This document shows positions 31,299 through 40,485 of a stretch of DNA of 64,000 nucleotides, in pieces (position 1 is the first letter of the stretch; each line of letters opens with the position of its first letter). This stretch comes from Ilyonectria destructans. Taxonomy: Eukaryota; Ascomycota; Sordariomycetes; Hypocreales; Nectriaceae. The position numbers were made by a program, and so were the translations under genes. The notes beneath the pieces are model-generated. The model saw nothing but the letters and a program-made list of their open reading frames with translations. It had not been told where the DNA came from and searched no databases. The DNA lies in the NCBI GenBank assembly GCA_020740775.1, contig JAHEWK010000025.1, forward strand, positions 62,001-126,000. The letters run 5' to 3'.

Positions 31299-33903
31299 AT
31301 GATCTCCGCCAATCAGAGAGCGCCTTTGATGAAAGCAGAAAACGTGCGCCGGGGAAGAAAGGCTCAAGATCCGGATGACCGGATCAAGCTTGCTCTTGAG
31401 AGTGGTTTACTAGAACACCCGTCACAGATCGATCCTCACGTGGTTTTTAGGCACATCAAGCCAAGCACCAAAAAACAATATGCCAGAGAGATGTGCATTT
31501 GGAATGCGTAAGTTCTTAGGATAGTGATCAATTTTACTTCAGCAGCTAACCATTTCACTCAGATACAAGCGGGTTCACACCGAAGCCAGTCCGAAAGATC
31601 TTCAGACACTTAAACATTTTTCAGCAATCATCGCCAGCACCATGGTCGGCAGACTCGATCCCAATGATCCGAGGCCCACTGATAATAGTATTCGAGTAGT
31701 TATGCGGCGGTTCTGCAGCGCATGGGAACGAGAAAATAACGACTACATTCCCGAAGCCTTCAAGCGTTCAATGTGTCCAGTAAGCACTATCTAACATTCT
31801 ATGGAAAATCTGTTTACTAATAATGAACTGAAGTATATCAAAGGGCCTCTAACAGAGGTGATTCCTATTAAAACAGGAAAATCAGCACATAAGCCACCAA
31901 CCTACCTAACGATCGCCAACTTCGTCAATATGCAGGAGTTTCACTGGGTTGATGACTTCCATGACTACGTCCATGACGCAATTCGTGTTGATAATACCAA
32001 TTTATTAAACCCTCACTGCTTTACTTCGGCGAGACAACAAGAGGTTTGCCAAGCAGTGTATCAGGTAAGATTTCAGTTAGAGAGGCGGCTGATGTAATGA
32101 CTGACCTTGTTTAGGACGTTCAGTGTATTCTTTCATGGTATGCAGGCTTTCTATCCATATTCCATATTCCATATGGAACGATTCTTGTATGGATTACGGA
32201 TTCCTCCTCATATGGAAGCTTATTCCATACGTATGGAATACAAGAAATGACGTCATCTATACTTACCATTTCCGTATTAGGAAAAGCGAGCATTGTCTCG
32301 CTCATCCGTCAGCGCGGCTGGAATCCCTGATGCCTGGTTTTGTCCGACTTATTGTACGACATCCTAGCAGCTACATCGATCCTGGATACGTTTCGCCGTG
32401 CACCAGAAAAAAGTCAAAAGACACGCTCTGGCTAGGTGGACATGGCATGTTGATATCAATGGTCATTTTGGAGAGACGGTATTGTTCATGAATCCATACT
32501 GCTCGCCGAGCCACCAAGTCAGCGGGGTCCGGCCACTAGCGGCACAACAACTTTTGTTCCTGGCGGAAATCATGAACATGAACTTGTTGCCTGACTGCGT
32601 CGCCCTGAATGGTGCCCGCCGGGATTAACATTCTTCCGCTGTATTTCCATACGTATGGAATACAGCCATCTCATATGGAATACGAATAATCCATATGGAG
32701 CGTTCCATATGGATTAACTTAATCCATACGCGTATGGATAGAAAGCCTGATGGTATGAAGGAAAGCCAGAGATTAAACTGAAGTTCACAAGGGAATTCTG
32801 CAAGGGAATAGATGTACACCAGTAAGTCAGCTTATTTTGTTTTTAATAATATAACTAACTGGGATCTAGACCAGAGCATCTATTTGGTGAGCACATGACT
32901 GGACCTGATGGCCTACCACCACCTCTATTTGCACAACCCATTTTCCATTGGATAGCCAACATTATTTCCTCTGGGGCTTTTGCCGATTTTCATACCGTCG
33001 AGCAACTCCTCAACGCCAAGCCACCAAAGAACTCCTTCCGGATTCTGCACTGGGCAGAGGAGATGAAGGACAAACCGGTATTCCCAGCATACAATGAAAG
33101 GGGACGGAAGAACAAGTGCAGAAGCCCAAAAGCGTGGGGCCACCAGGGATCTGACTGGGCGAACCGAGCAGGATTCACTGCTAATTTCGGCTTCCATGCC
33201 GCTCGTCGGGAAGCGCTCATCAACGCCAATGGTGGGTTTACCCACCTCTAAACTGGTCTAGAAGCTGACAATTTTAGATCGGGGATATTCTCTGGGTCAG
33301 GTATTAAGATTTGCCTCACAGAGGAGCGCGGGTGTGCTTTTCAATTCTTATCTTGGTGATATGTCCACCGTTGATGGCTCAGCGAGCTACCTCAAATTGA
33401 ACCTCCGACACAACTTAGCTGACGATTTTCGCTCTGCATCAATGAAGAGAAACCCGAATTTACGTTTCTCTCTGACACCTCGAGAGAGGCGTGAGCTAGA
33501 AGTCAGCCCGGAATATGCGCCTTGTACGAATCAAATTGAATTGTTGCAAACGCAAATAGATCATTCGCCTCCAGGGGATGATGTCTCGCAACTGGAAGAT
33601 CAACGCAAATCTTTGTACAATTCTCGCAGAACTCTGGAACGGAAGACGTTGAAGAAGTGTCAGCAGAGTCAGAAAGTTATCTACGACACTGATTGCGAAG
33701 AACATGAGCAAGATGACTGGCGTCGAAGTCACTTTCGCCGTATTTATCACATGCTGCCGAAAGAACGCCAACGGCTGGCCGAGATAATGACAAAACAGGT
33801 TTTGCCACGAAGTCCAGAATGGATATCAGCACTGAATGATTTGATTTCTCTCCGTCTAAGCAACCATCGCGTCGCGTACCAAGAGGCTCCTCCTCCTCTG
33901 TAA
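31299..33903 (+). pseudogene. DUF3435 (FluG-like/captain-type) recombinase gene split by a MITE (6 exons)
   Basis: Exons join(31299..31507, 31563..31779, 31834..32064, 32115..32821, 32870..33231, 33278..33903); introns 46-55 nt with CTAAC/CTGAC branch points. Exon 4 contains a 607-bp insertion plus duplication (32143-32757). Without it exon 4 is 92 nt, all phases match and the product would be 578 residues. DUF3435 signatures: KPEIKLKFTREFCKG, PPPLFAQPIF, FGFHAARREALINAN, GYSLGQVLRFA, FNSYLGDMSTVDG, DDFRSASMKRNP. His-Arg (FHAARRE) and Tyr (SYLGDM) fit a tyrosine-recombinase fold. DUF3435 proteins include the captains of Starship elements. With the insert, translation stops near 32330. I do not see Starship borders. 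Confidence 0.8.
32143..32749. mobile_element. hAT-like non-autonomous element (MITE), 607 bp, 8-bp duplication
   Basis: Left end CAGGCTTTCTATCCATA and right end TATGGATAGAAAGCCTG are perfect 17-bp inverted repeats. Flanks 32135-32142 and 32750-32757 are both ATGGTATG, the 8-bp target duplication of hAT elements. The 100 bp inside each end carry many copies of CCATATGG/CCATACGTATGG palindromes, like hAT subterminal transposase sites. No transposase is encoded; the core has a 76-codon open frame (32398-32628) of unknown origin. The TIRs differ from those of the complete hAT at 53-56 kb. Confidence 0.93.
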
Positions 33904-34329
33904 TATCTACTAGATCCATTTGAAAGGAAAGGAAGGAAGGAGGGTATACTATAAAAGTAGAAAAGCTATAAAAAAAAAAGAGTAGAAGGAAGGGAAGAGA
34001 GGGAAGCCTTAGAGGGCTTGGGGGGGGGGAGGGGCTTTGTTTTCTTTTCTTTCTTTTCCTTTCTTTTCCTCCCTCTTTCTTTCCTTCTTTGCTTCTTTCC
34101 CCCTTCCTTCTGATTGGCCGGAAAGCAGTCATCCTATGGACCGGTGGAGGCGGTGCGGCCCGTGCGTGGGGTTTTTCAGCCAATGGCGGCGGCGCAAACA
34201 GTCCATCCTATGGGACAATCGGTTCGTAGGATGACCAACGACTATGGTTTTTTATTTTATGAGTTTATTTATGATGGATTATTTATTTTATTTTATTTAT
34301 TTTATAGTTTATATTTAGGGGATTATTTA
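33904..34329. other. Pyrimidine/purine simple sequence and a small inverted repeat
   Basis: GGAAGGAAGG and TTTCTTTTCC-type low-complexity runs surround a segment with GTCATCCTATGGACCG (34128-34143) and the inverted CGGTTCGTAGGATGAC (34220-34235), plus a direct GTCCATCCTATGG copy at 34201-34213. This could be a 108-bp MITE. No gene is seen. Confidence 0.4.
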
Positions 34330-34640
34330 GGGATTGAGGGAGGGAGGGGATAGGGAGGGGAGGTGAGGTTAGGGATGGGGAGGGGAGGGTGAGGGGAGGG
34401 GAGGAGGGGAGGGGAGTGAGGGGAGGGGAGGGTGAGGGGAGGGGAGGGAGGGGAGGGGAGGGAGGGAGGGAGGGAGGGAGGGGAGAGGGAGGGGAGGGGG
34501 TGAGGGAGGGGAGGGGAGGGGATAGGGTAGGGAGGGGGAGGGGAGGGGAGGGAGGGAGGGGAGGGAGGGGAGGGGAGGGAGGGGGGGTAGGGGTGTGCGG
34601 GGAGGGGAGTTGGGGAAGGTTAGATTAGAGGGGAGGGGAG
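34330..34640 (+). repeat. Strand-asymmetric G-rich (GGGGAGGG)n tract
   Basis: About 300 bp are almost pure purine on the + strand: irregular GGGAGG, GGGGAGGG and GGAGGGAGGG words with only scattered T. Many runs of three or more G lie close together, so multiple G-quadruplexes are possible. Open frames across it encode only Gly/Arg/Glu and are not genes. Confidence 0.9.
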
Positions 34641-34965
34641 TGGCTATAACGAAGCGAGAGTTGGGCGGAGGGTTCGGTAACGAACTTATTTAAACTTATC
34701 CTTTTTAAAAGGTATATCTCTTTATTACTTTATTCTTGTTTATATCTATCTTTATATTTAATTTATAGCTTATTATTTACTTATTCTCCTTTATATCTAT
34801 TTTTAGATTTTATTTAATATCTTTATATTATTTTATTCTTAAGTCTTTTATGTTATTTTTAATTCTTTTTATTTTATCTTTATATTTCCACTCTATTTAA
34901 TTTATCTTTATATTTAATTCTATCTTTTTCTTATTTTCTTTTAATTAACTAACTGACTAACTTAC
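34641..34965. other. Very AT-rich block
   Basis: From about 34680 to 34960 the sequence is dominated by TTTATAT and TTATTTT words with few G or C. The abrupt change next to a G-rich tract is striking. It may be a RIP-mutated repeat remnant, since TpA is abundant, but no source element can be recognised. Confidence 0.5.
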
Positions 34966-34979
34966 TGTTAGATTGGACC

Positions 34980-35161
34980 TGTTGAATTGGAGGCATGGAA
35001 CACCAGGGCTCCAGGATGTCACGTGTGGAATAGGGAGGCCTTCGGGCCCCACTTATAGGCCCGGGGTGTAGTCCAAAGCAGACAGCCCCTGACAACAACA
35101 ACAGATACAAAATACACACACATGTTGAAGGTCATAAATTGGTCATACAAGCAATCCAACA
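34980..35161 (+). mobile_element. Solo LTR, family B (182 bp), target duplication GGACC
   Basis: TGTTGAATTGGAGG to CAATCCAACA. Flanks 34975-34979 and 35162-35166 are both GGACC. Starting at 34966, the outer sequence TGTTAGATTGG before the insertion and ATGCACCCGG after it may be a further LTR with a TATATAAAG at 35273-35281 and a possible end near 35423; its flanks (CTTAC/CTGAC) match at only four of five bases, so that outer LTR is tentative. Confidence 0.9.
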
Positions 35162-35539
35162 GGACCATGCACCCGGCATCAGACCGGGTGGGTCATGTGA
35201 TCAGTTGCCTAGCACTTTGCCACAAGGCTTAGGAAGCAGCTTCTAGCTGATTCTACACAGCACAGAACAGGTATATAAAGCTTGCTCTGATACCTCAGAA
35301 TAAGAAAGGAGGAGCAGATATACACAGATAATACACACGATTGACATCATCAGAGTGCCACGCTAGCTTTCCGACACATATCGACCCCACCCTGGGTCCA
35401 GCACTCCGGACGTTCCTGTCACACTGACTATAAAAGATACCTATATAATACTCTTCTGTATATAGGTAATAGAATTTACAGCTAGCTTAGGATAATAGCA
35501 GCTATTACCGGCAGGCTGTAATTGCAGTTTTAAGTTACT

Positions 35540-35734
35540 TGTAACGGGCTGTGCCCGTAGGTGGCCTCGGGAACCCTCGGCCTTTCGTGGCCCACTTTTT
35601 ACCTTTAAGCCACCATGACAAGTATATTTATGAATGGACCTCCTCTACTCTCTTTCTCGTCTTCTTTCCTTAAGTTTGGTATACTCTGTAGAGTGGCCTA
35701 GCTAGTTGCAATACACTACCTTGAGACCGTTACA
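35540..35734 (+). mobile_element. Solo LTR, family C (195 bp), target duplication TTACT
   Basis: Ends TGTAACGG and CCGTTACA are perfect 8-bp inverted repeats. Flanks 35535-35539 and 35735-35739 are both TTACT. Near the left end lies GGGCTGTGCCCGTAGGTGGCC, shown here only by its position 35546-35566. No internal retroelement remains. Confidence 0.9.
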
Positions 35735-35831
35735 TTACTATATATAGATAAGAGTATTTCTATTTAGCTTATAGCTTAATTTATACTAATAGTTAGGCCT
35801 AAGTTGCTATATATATAAGTTAGGATATTTT

Positions 35832-36061
35832 TGTTGAATTGGTGGCATGTTGGAACACCAGGGCTCCAGGGAGTCACATGAGAAACAGGAGATTGTCAGG
35901 CGATTCGGAAGGGGCTCGCCGAGCCTTCGGCCGGCTGGCCCGTATTAGGAAGAAAAGGAAAGCAAGACCTCCCTGATAAAAAGGGGGGGAGCTACAGTGA
36001 ACAGATACACAATACACACACATGTTCAAGGTCATCATTTGGTCATACCAGCAATTCGACA
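35832..36061 (+). mobile_element. Solo LTR, family B variant (230 bp), target duplication ATTTT
   Basis: Starts TGTTGAATTGGTGG and ends CAATTCGACA; both ends resemble the copy at 34980-35161 (shared GGAACACCAGGGCTCCAGG and AATACACACACATGTT), while the middle is longer and different. Flanks 35827-35831 and 36062-36066 are both ATTTT. Confidence 0.9.
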
Positions 36062-36593
36062 ATTTTTAATTAGCTTAGAATAGTAGCAGCTTATACTAGC
36101 AGCTTATACTAGCAGGCTTAACCTTTTATCTAACCTAGTACTACATACTAAAATTAATTGTAGTACAATTGATTTATTTTGCCCCTCAGAACAAGCTGGT
36201 GGGGCCATAGTAAAGGTCGAGGGCGCTCGGGCCACATTCCGCCAGGACAAGCGGGGCCCTTCCTCCAGGACAAGCGCCAGGCCCAAGGTGGGATTTGGGT
36301 TTACTAGGGGGGTCTCGGTCCCAGCACAGCTCCACCCCCCGTTCGTCCCTCACGGGAGGGTCGTTGACCAAGCCAAAAGTCGTTGACTCAACCAAAAAAT
36401 TTAGGTACATGCAGTTTGTATGTGCACCCCACCAAAATTTAGGTACCACTGTTTATGCCAATATTTCTCTTATTTACAACTGCACATGCTTTTCTCGTGG
36501 TTATGACGCAACGCAGCCCACTTCCCCGCATTGTGATACCTTCAATTCCACGTTATCACTTTTGATGCTCCTACTTCAACGTGCCATAACACT

Positions 36594-38807
36594 ATGAGTT
36601 CTCCGTCTTCATTCGATTGGTCTGCATCATCAGAATGCCCAGAAGCAGGAGATTCTGCAGTAACAAGATGGATTAACTCTGCTACTGGGAAGCCAGATTT
36701 CTTGCGGTATACAACTGATAACCTTGAGACTCGAACCCTCGCAGCAGTAGAGCTCCTTGAAGCTGGGTATTATCGCTATGTCACTACAGCTGCAAAAGAA
36801 CTCCAAGTACCGAGGGGGAGACTCCGAGGTCGTCTTAAGGGAGCGAAGGCAGTTACTGAAAATGGCGGTAACCGCATTCTTCTCAACGACAAGCAAGAAG
36901 GTGCAATTCTCTGCTGGGCGCATCGCCGCATAACACAAGGACACCACATACAACTTCGGGCTCTTCAACACAATGCAGATGCTATTTTGAGAGCCTCGGG
37001 GCATACACATAAGACTTCGAGATCTTGGGCAAAGAGATTTATGAGACGCTGGAAGGATACATTCTATGTCAAGAAGACAACAACTAAGGATCTGAAGCGG
37101 AAAGCAATGGCAGACCGCACCCACATTGTAGCTTTTTTCCGCGATTTCCAGGCGTTCATCGAAGACAACGGCATCAAACGCGAGAATATCTGGAATTTCG
37201 ATGAGACCGGCTTCATGGTTGGATATCTTCAGAAGGGCACATTTGTGTGGACTTTCCTGGAAATTGAGCAGCCAGTCCTAACCGACTCACATGATACTGT
37301 CTCTGTGACTGCAGTTGAAGCGATATCTGCAGCTGGAGCCTCTATTCCTCCATTTCTCATCCTTCCTGGTGTTGCTATTCCCGTCAAATTCGTTATGAAT
37401 AGATTGCACGAAGATACTACGATTACCACCAACACTAAGGGCTACATCAATGATATCCTTGCCCTTGAGTGGGCGCAACACTTTGAGAAGCTGACCCGGC
37501 CCTCTGATCCTGAAGAAAAACGCGTTCTTCTTATGGATGGCTGTGAAAGCCACTTTACACATGAAATCTTCTATTTCTGCAGTCAACACAACATCGAGCT
37601 CTTCCCTATGCCTCCACATCTTACGCATTATCTTCAGCCTCTAGATGTGGGCGTTTTCAATGCCTACAAGCAGTGGCACCAGCATATTCTATATCGGGAA
37701 ATTGCTGATGGTGCTGGTAACTTTAATAAGACTGACTTCCTATTCCACCTTCAAGAGATCCGTGAGCATACCTTTAAGAAGACCACGATACTATCTGCCT
37801 GGGAGAAATGCGGGCTTTTCCCTCACAACCCTGCCAAAGTCCTTGATCAACTGGTTGATCCACTATCCTCGTTGGCTGCCGAGCAGTCCCGTGACTTGCT
37901 TCCGGGCTATATCTCAGTAGGACCGTCTTCACCATTACTATCGGAACACACTTCCGGTCACAGCCCCGGTCCTAGGACCCCAAGGACTCCAAAGACCCCT
38001 AAGCGGGTGCTGCTACAAGCATATGACTGGGCCAACGCCCCTACACCGCCTCTCCAGATGCGGCGGATACAGAGATATCAGGATTATGTGTGCCTACGGC
38101 TACACACATCCATTACTTCTGGCGTGCCCTTGACCCCCTCAGTTATGCGGGTCTTTGACCACGCAACTAATGCTAGCAACATCCTTAGTTACAATGGCAT
38201 CGCAGCAACTGAGGACATGCACCGTCTCAAAGAGTCCTCTATCAAACGGTCAGCTGTGCAAGCAAGGACAGAAATTGTAGCAAAGTACGGGCCAATTCGT
38301 GTCGAAGATATCAGGCTCCGTATCGCTAAAGATGACCACAACAGACTGGCCGCACAGGCTGATGAAAAGAAGCGGATTTTCAGGAGGGACACTAAAGATG
38401 AGAGTCACTATTTACGCCGCTGGCTACGAGATGTCAGGGCTATAGTCAGAAGCAGCATCTTAGGCTTCAAGCAGAGTCACTACAAGAGAGGCCAGTGGGC
38501 TAAGATTGACCGGCAGATTCACCTCTCTTCAGACAAGTGGATGTCCCAAAAGTATGCTCTTCACCGCCAGCTTCAAGATAAGGGAAAGCTGCAAAACTCA
38601 TGGCAAGGAACAGTAAATTGGCCACTCGACTACGACCCAGAAGTAATTCAAGAAGCTGTCAACTTCTTCATTCTTAGTGAGCAGGAGCGGGCTGCTGGGA
38701 AGAGGCAAATGTTGGCTGAGGCAAGCGAGATTGAAGTCATAGGTGAGAACACCATTGTAGTCAGCACAGGCGAATTCCTAGTCCCAAAAGACGAGTCAGA
38801 CAGCTAG
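36594..38807 (+). CDS. Pogo-type DDE transposase, intact 737 residues
   Basis: ATG 36594. Domains in order: a psq-like helix-turn-helix (YRYVTTAAKELQVPRGRLRG), a CENP-B-type DNA-binding domain (QEGAILCWAHRRITQGHHI to SWAKRFMRRW) and the DDE_1 catalytic core with IWNFDETGFMVG (first Asp), RVLLMDGCESHF (second Asp) and PHLTHYLQPLDVGVFNAY. The C-terminal 270 residues are basic and may hold extra DNA-binding or nuclear signals. The frame is free of stops, and the element has near-identical long TIRs, so it may be mobile or recently so. Upstream, a GGTACATGCAG/GGTACC segment inside the left end may carry its promoter. Confidence 0.9.
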   Translation: MSSPSSFDWSASSECPEAGDSAVTRWINSATGKPDFLRYTTDNLETRTLAAVELLEAGYYRYVTTAAKELQVPRGRLRGRLKGAKAVTENGGNRILLNDKQEGAILCWAHRRITQGHHIQLRALQHNADAILRASGHTHKTSRSWAKRFMRRWKDTFYVKKTTTKDLKRKAMADRTHIVAFFRDFQAFIEDNGIKRENIWNFDETGFMVGYLQKGTFVWTFLEIEQPVLTDSHDTVSVTAVEAISAAGASIPPFLILPGVAIPVKFVMNRLHEDTTITTNTKGYINDILALEWAQHFEKLTRPSDPEEKRVLLMDGCESHFTHEIFYFCSQHNIELFPMPPHLTHYLQPLDVGVFNAYKQWHQHILYREIADGAGNFNKTDFLFHLQEIREHTFKKTTILSAWEKCGLFPHNPAKVLDQLVDPLSSLAAEQSRDLLPGYISVGPSSPLLSEHTSGHSPGPRTPRTPKTPKRVLLQAYDWANAPTPPLQMRRIQRYQDYVCLRLHTSITSGVPLTPSVMRVFDHATNASNILSYNGIAATEDMHRLKESSIKRSAVQARTEIVAKYGPIRVEDIRLRIAKDDHNRLAAQADEKKRIFRRDTKDESHYLRRWLRDVRAIVRSSILGFKQSHYKRGQWAKIDRQIHLSSDKWMSQKYALHRQLQDKGKLQNSWQGTVNWPLDYDPEVIQEAVNFFILSEQERAAGKRQMLAEASEIEVIGENTIVVSTGEFLVPKDESDS

Positions 38808-38881
38808 AAAGTGAAGCAGTTAGTGATGGGGTCAATTACACACATGACATACATACATTTCCGGTTTGCTGTTGTAACTCC

Positions 38882-39151
38882 TGTTGGATTGAGACCTCGT
38901 GTGGCGGCATAACATGCCTGATCCGGACTGCCGGATCCGGACAGCCTGATCCGGAACGCCGGATGTGGTAATAAGCCGGATCCGGCATCATAACAACGCC
39001 GGATCCGTCTCCCTTTGGCACCCTGATCTAGATCCCTTTGAGTATAAAGGAGGGCCCCTGTGACCCTCAATCAATGCAGGACAATCACATCAATTTACAT
39101 CATTTGATCAATCATCTCTGCTATTGCATACAGCAAATTGCGTATCCAACA
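38882..39151 (+). repeat. Copia 5' LTR
   Basis: Holds the promoter: AGTATAAAGG at 39041-39050 is a good TATA box. The U3 part has repeated CCGGATCCGG and TGATCCGGA words at 38931-38998, several palindromic, which may bind a regulator. Confidence 0.95.
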
Positions 39152-39165
39152 ATTAAGAGTCTCAT
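39152..39165 (+). other. Copia primer-binding site matching a tRNA-Lys(CUU)-type anticodon arm
   Basis: Immediately after the 5' LTR, ATTAAGAGTCTCAT is complementary to AUGAGACUCUUAAU. This reads as the 5' half of an anticodon stem plus the loop CUCUUAA (anticodon CUU, lysine) and position 39. Priming by a cleaved half tRNA, as known for Drosophila copia with initiator tRNA, would begin there. No match to the usual CCA-end site is present. The tRNA assignment is inference from the loop sequence. Confidence 0.55.
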
Positions 39166-39246
39166 TTGCTTCAAGAGCAACCACGCAAGATACAGCTATT
39201 TGCTATCCCTATTACTTCAATTGTCATTTTCCTCAACCAACTGAAA

Positions 39247-40485
39247 ATGCATACTCAACGGAACCTCTCTACTAAGAAGGTCTATCTCGAGACCTTCGAA
39301 GACTGGAGCAGCTGGGATAGGCCGTTCCAGATGAAGGCAAATTCTGCCCAAATCTGGGATCTAGTCAATCCTGATACAACAGACCAACCAAGACAACGCC
39401 CTATCCTGCCGACTATCAGTTCCTATTATCGACGGATTCCTCACCGTCACACTCGAGGGTCCCTGTCTAGTCAGACTGACAGTCAGACCCCTGAATTAAC
39501 CAACCCGAACCAACCGGCCCAACATCGCAATGACTTAACTGCGGAAGATAAAGCCTCCTACAACCAAGACCAAAAGGACTATGACCGCGATCTCCGGGCA
39601 TATCAGCATGAGCAAGCCCTAGTCAAAGAGATCAAAGATTGGATCATGGAAACAGTCTCTCAAGGACTGATGGAGACCTGCGAAGCCCATCAGGACCTAA
39701 GGACCTGGTATACCAACCTCCGAGATAGCGTTGGGGCTACAACAACAGAACAGCAAAACGAAGCCCGAGCTAAATATCAGACCATCCTAGCTAAGACTCC
39801 TAAGACAGCTAAGGATTTCCCTCACTGGATTACAGACTGGGAGCAAGCAACTCACAAGGCCCAGAAGAGAGGGATTGGAGGCCTAGACAACCCTAACGTG
39901 TGGTTCAACGACCTAAGCAACACTATCCAACCAGCCCTAAAGACCTGGTACTCGACCTATTACGGCACCTACAAGGATAAGCTGAGATTACAGACTCTAG
40001 CTATCCGGGAAGTTGCCAAAGACCTAAGGGAAGAAGTCAGCAGACAGAACCTTCTGCAGCTTGCAGCTAGGAAGCCCGAGTCATCTACGCCAATAATAAC
40101 TGGAGGGGCCTTTGGACCGACCTTTGGAAATGACTCGGATCCGGCTGATCGACCTGACCCTGATCAGGATGATCCACAGCAAGCCAGATCGTCATCAAAG
40201 CGATCCTCAAAGAAACGACCGTCCGATCAGACAGAATCCAAGCTAAAGAAAAAGAAGTCAGGACCTAAGGCCACTCAAGATAAAGATCAAGACAACTGTG
40301 AAGCCTGTGGCGGCAAGCACAAGCTATCCGGATGCTTTTACGCTCATCCCTCAAAAGCCCCTGCCTGGTTCAAAGGAAATCCAGTCATCCGAGATGCAGT
40401 CGCTTACAGACTATCCAAAGATCGGAAGCTACTCGACAAGCTTGCCTCCCTTAAGGATAAAGACGAACCTTCTGAGTCAGATTGA
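39247..40485 (+). CDS. Copia gag-like protein ending in UGA-CUA
   Basis: ATG 39247 (MHTQRNLSTKKVYLETF), 412 residues. The N-terminal half resembles Copia gag (W-rich, ESFEDW-type start; AHQDLRTWYTNLRDSVG). The C-terminus is basic (KRSSKKRPS, KLKKKKS), followed by a Cys-His motif CEACGGKHKLSGCFYAH that can bind nucleic acid, then an acidic end SLKDKDEPSESD. The stop TGA is followed by CTA, the best-known stop-readthrough context, and the pol frame continues in the same phase without another stop. Confidence 0.85.
   Translation: MHTQRNLSTKKVYLETFEDWSSWDRPFQMKANSAQIWDLVNPDTTDQPRQRPILPTISSYYRRIPHRHTRGSLSSQTDSQTPELTNPNQPAQHRNDLTAEDKASYNQDQKDYDRDLRAYQHEQALVKEIKDWIMETVSQGLMETCEAHQDLRTWYTNLRDSVGATTTEQQNEARAKYQTILAKTPKTAKDFPHWITDWEQATHKAQKRGIGGLDNPNVWFNDLSNTIQPALKTWYSTYYGTYKDKLRLQTLAIREVAKDLREEVSRQNLLQLAARKPESSTPIITGGAFGPTFGNDSDPADRPDPDQDDPQQARSSSKRSSKKRPSDQTESKLKKKKSGPKATQDKDQDNCEACGGKHKLSGCFYAHPSKAPAWFKGNPVIRDAVAYRLSKDRKLLDKLASLKDKDEPSESD

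Noticed and set aside
34389..34628. 79-codon Gly/Arg/Glu frame in the G-rich tract
   Set aside because: Low-complexity DNA read as protein; no conservation expected.
34330..34640. Telomeric or subtelomeric repeat
   Set aside because: TTAGGG occurs only sporadically; the tract is irregular GGGAGG.
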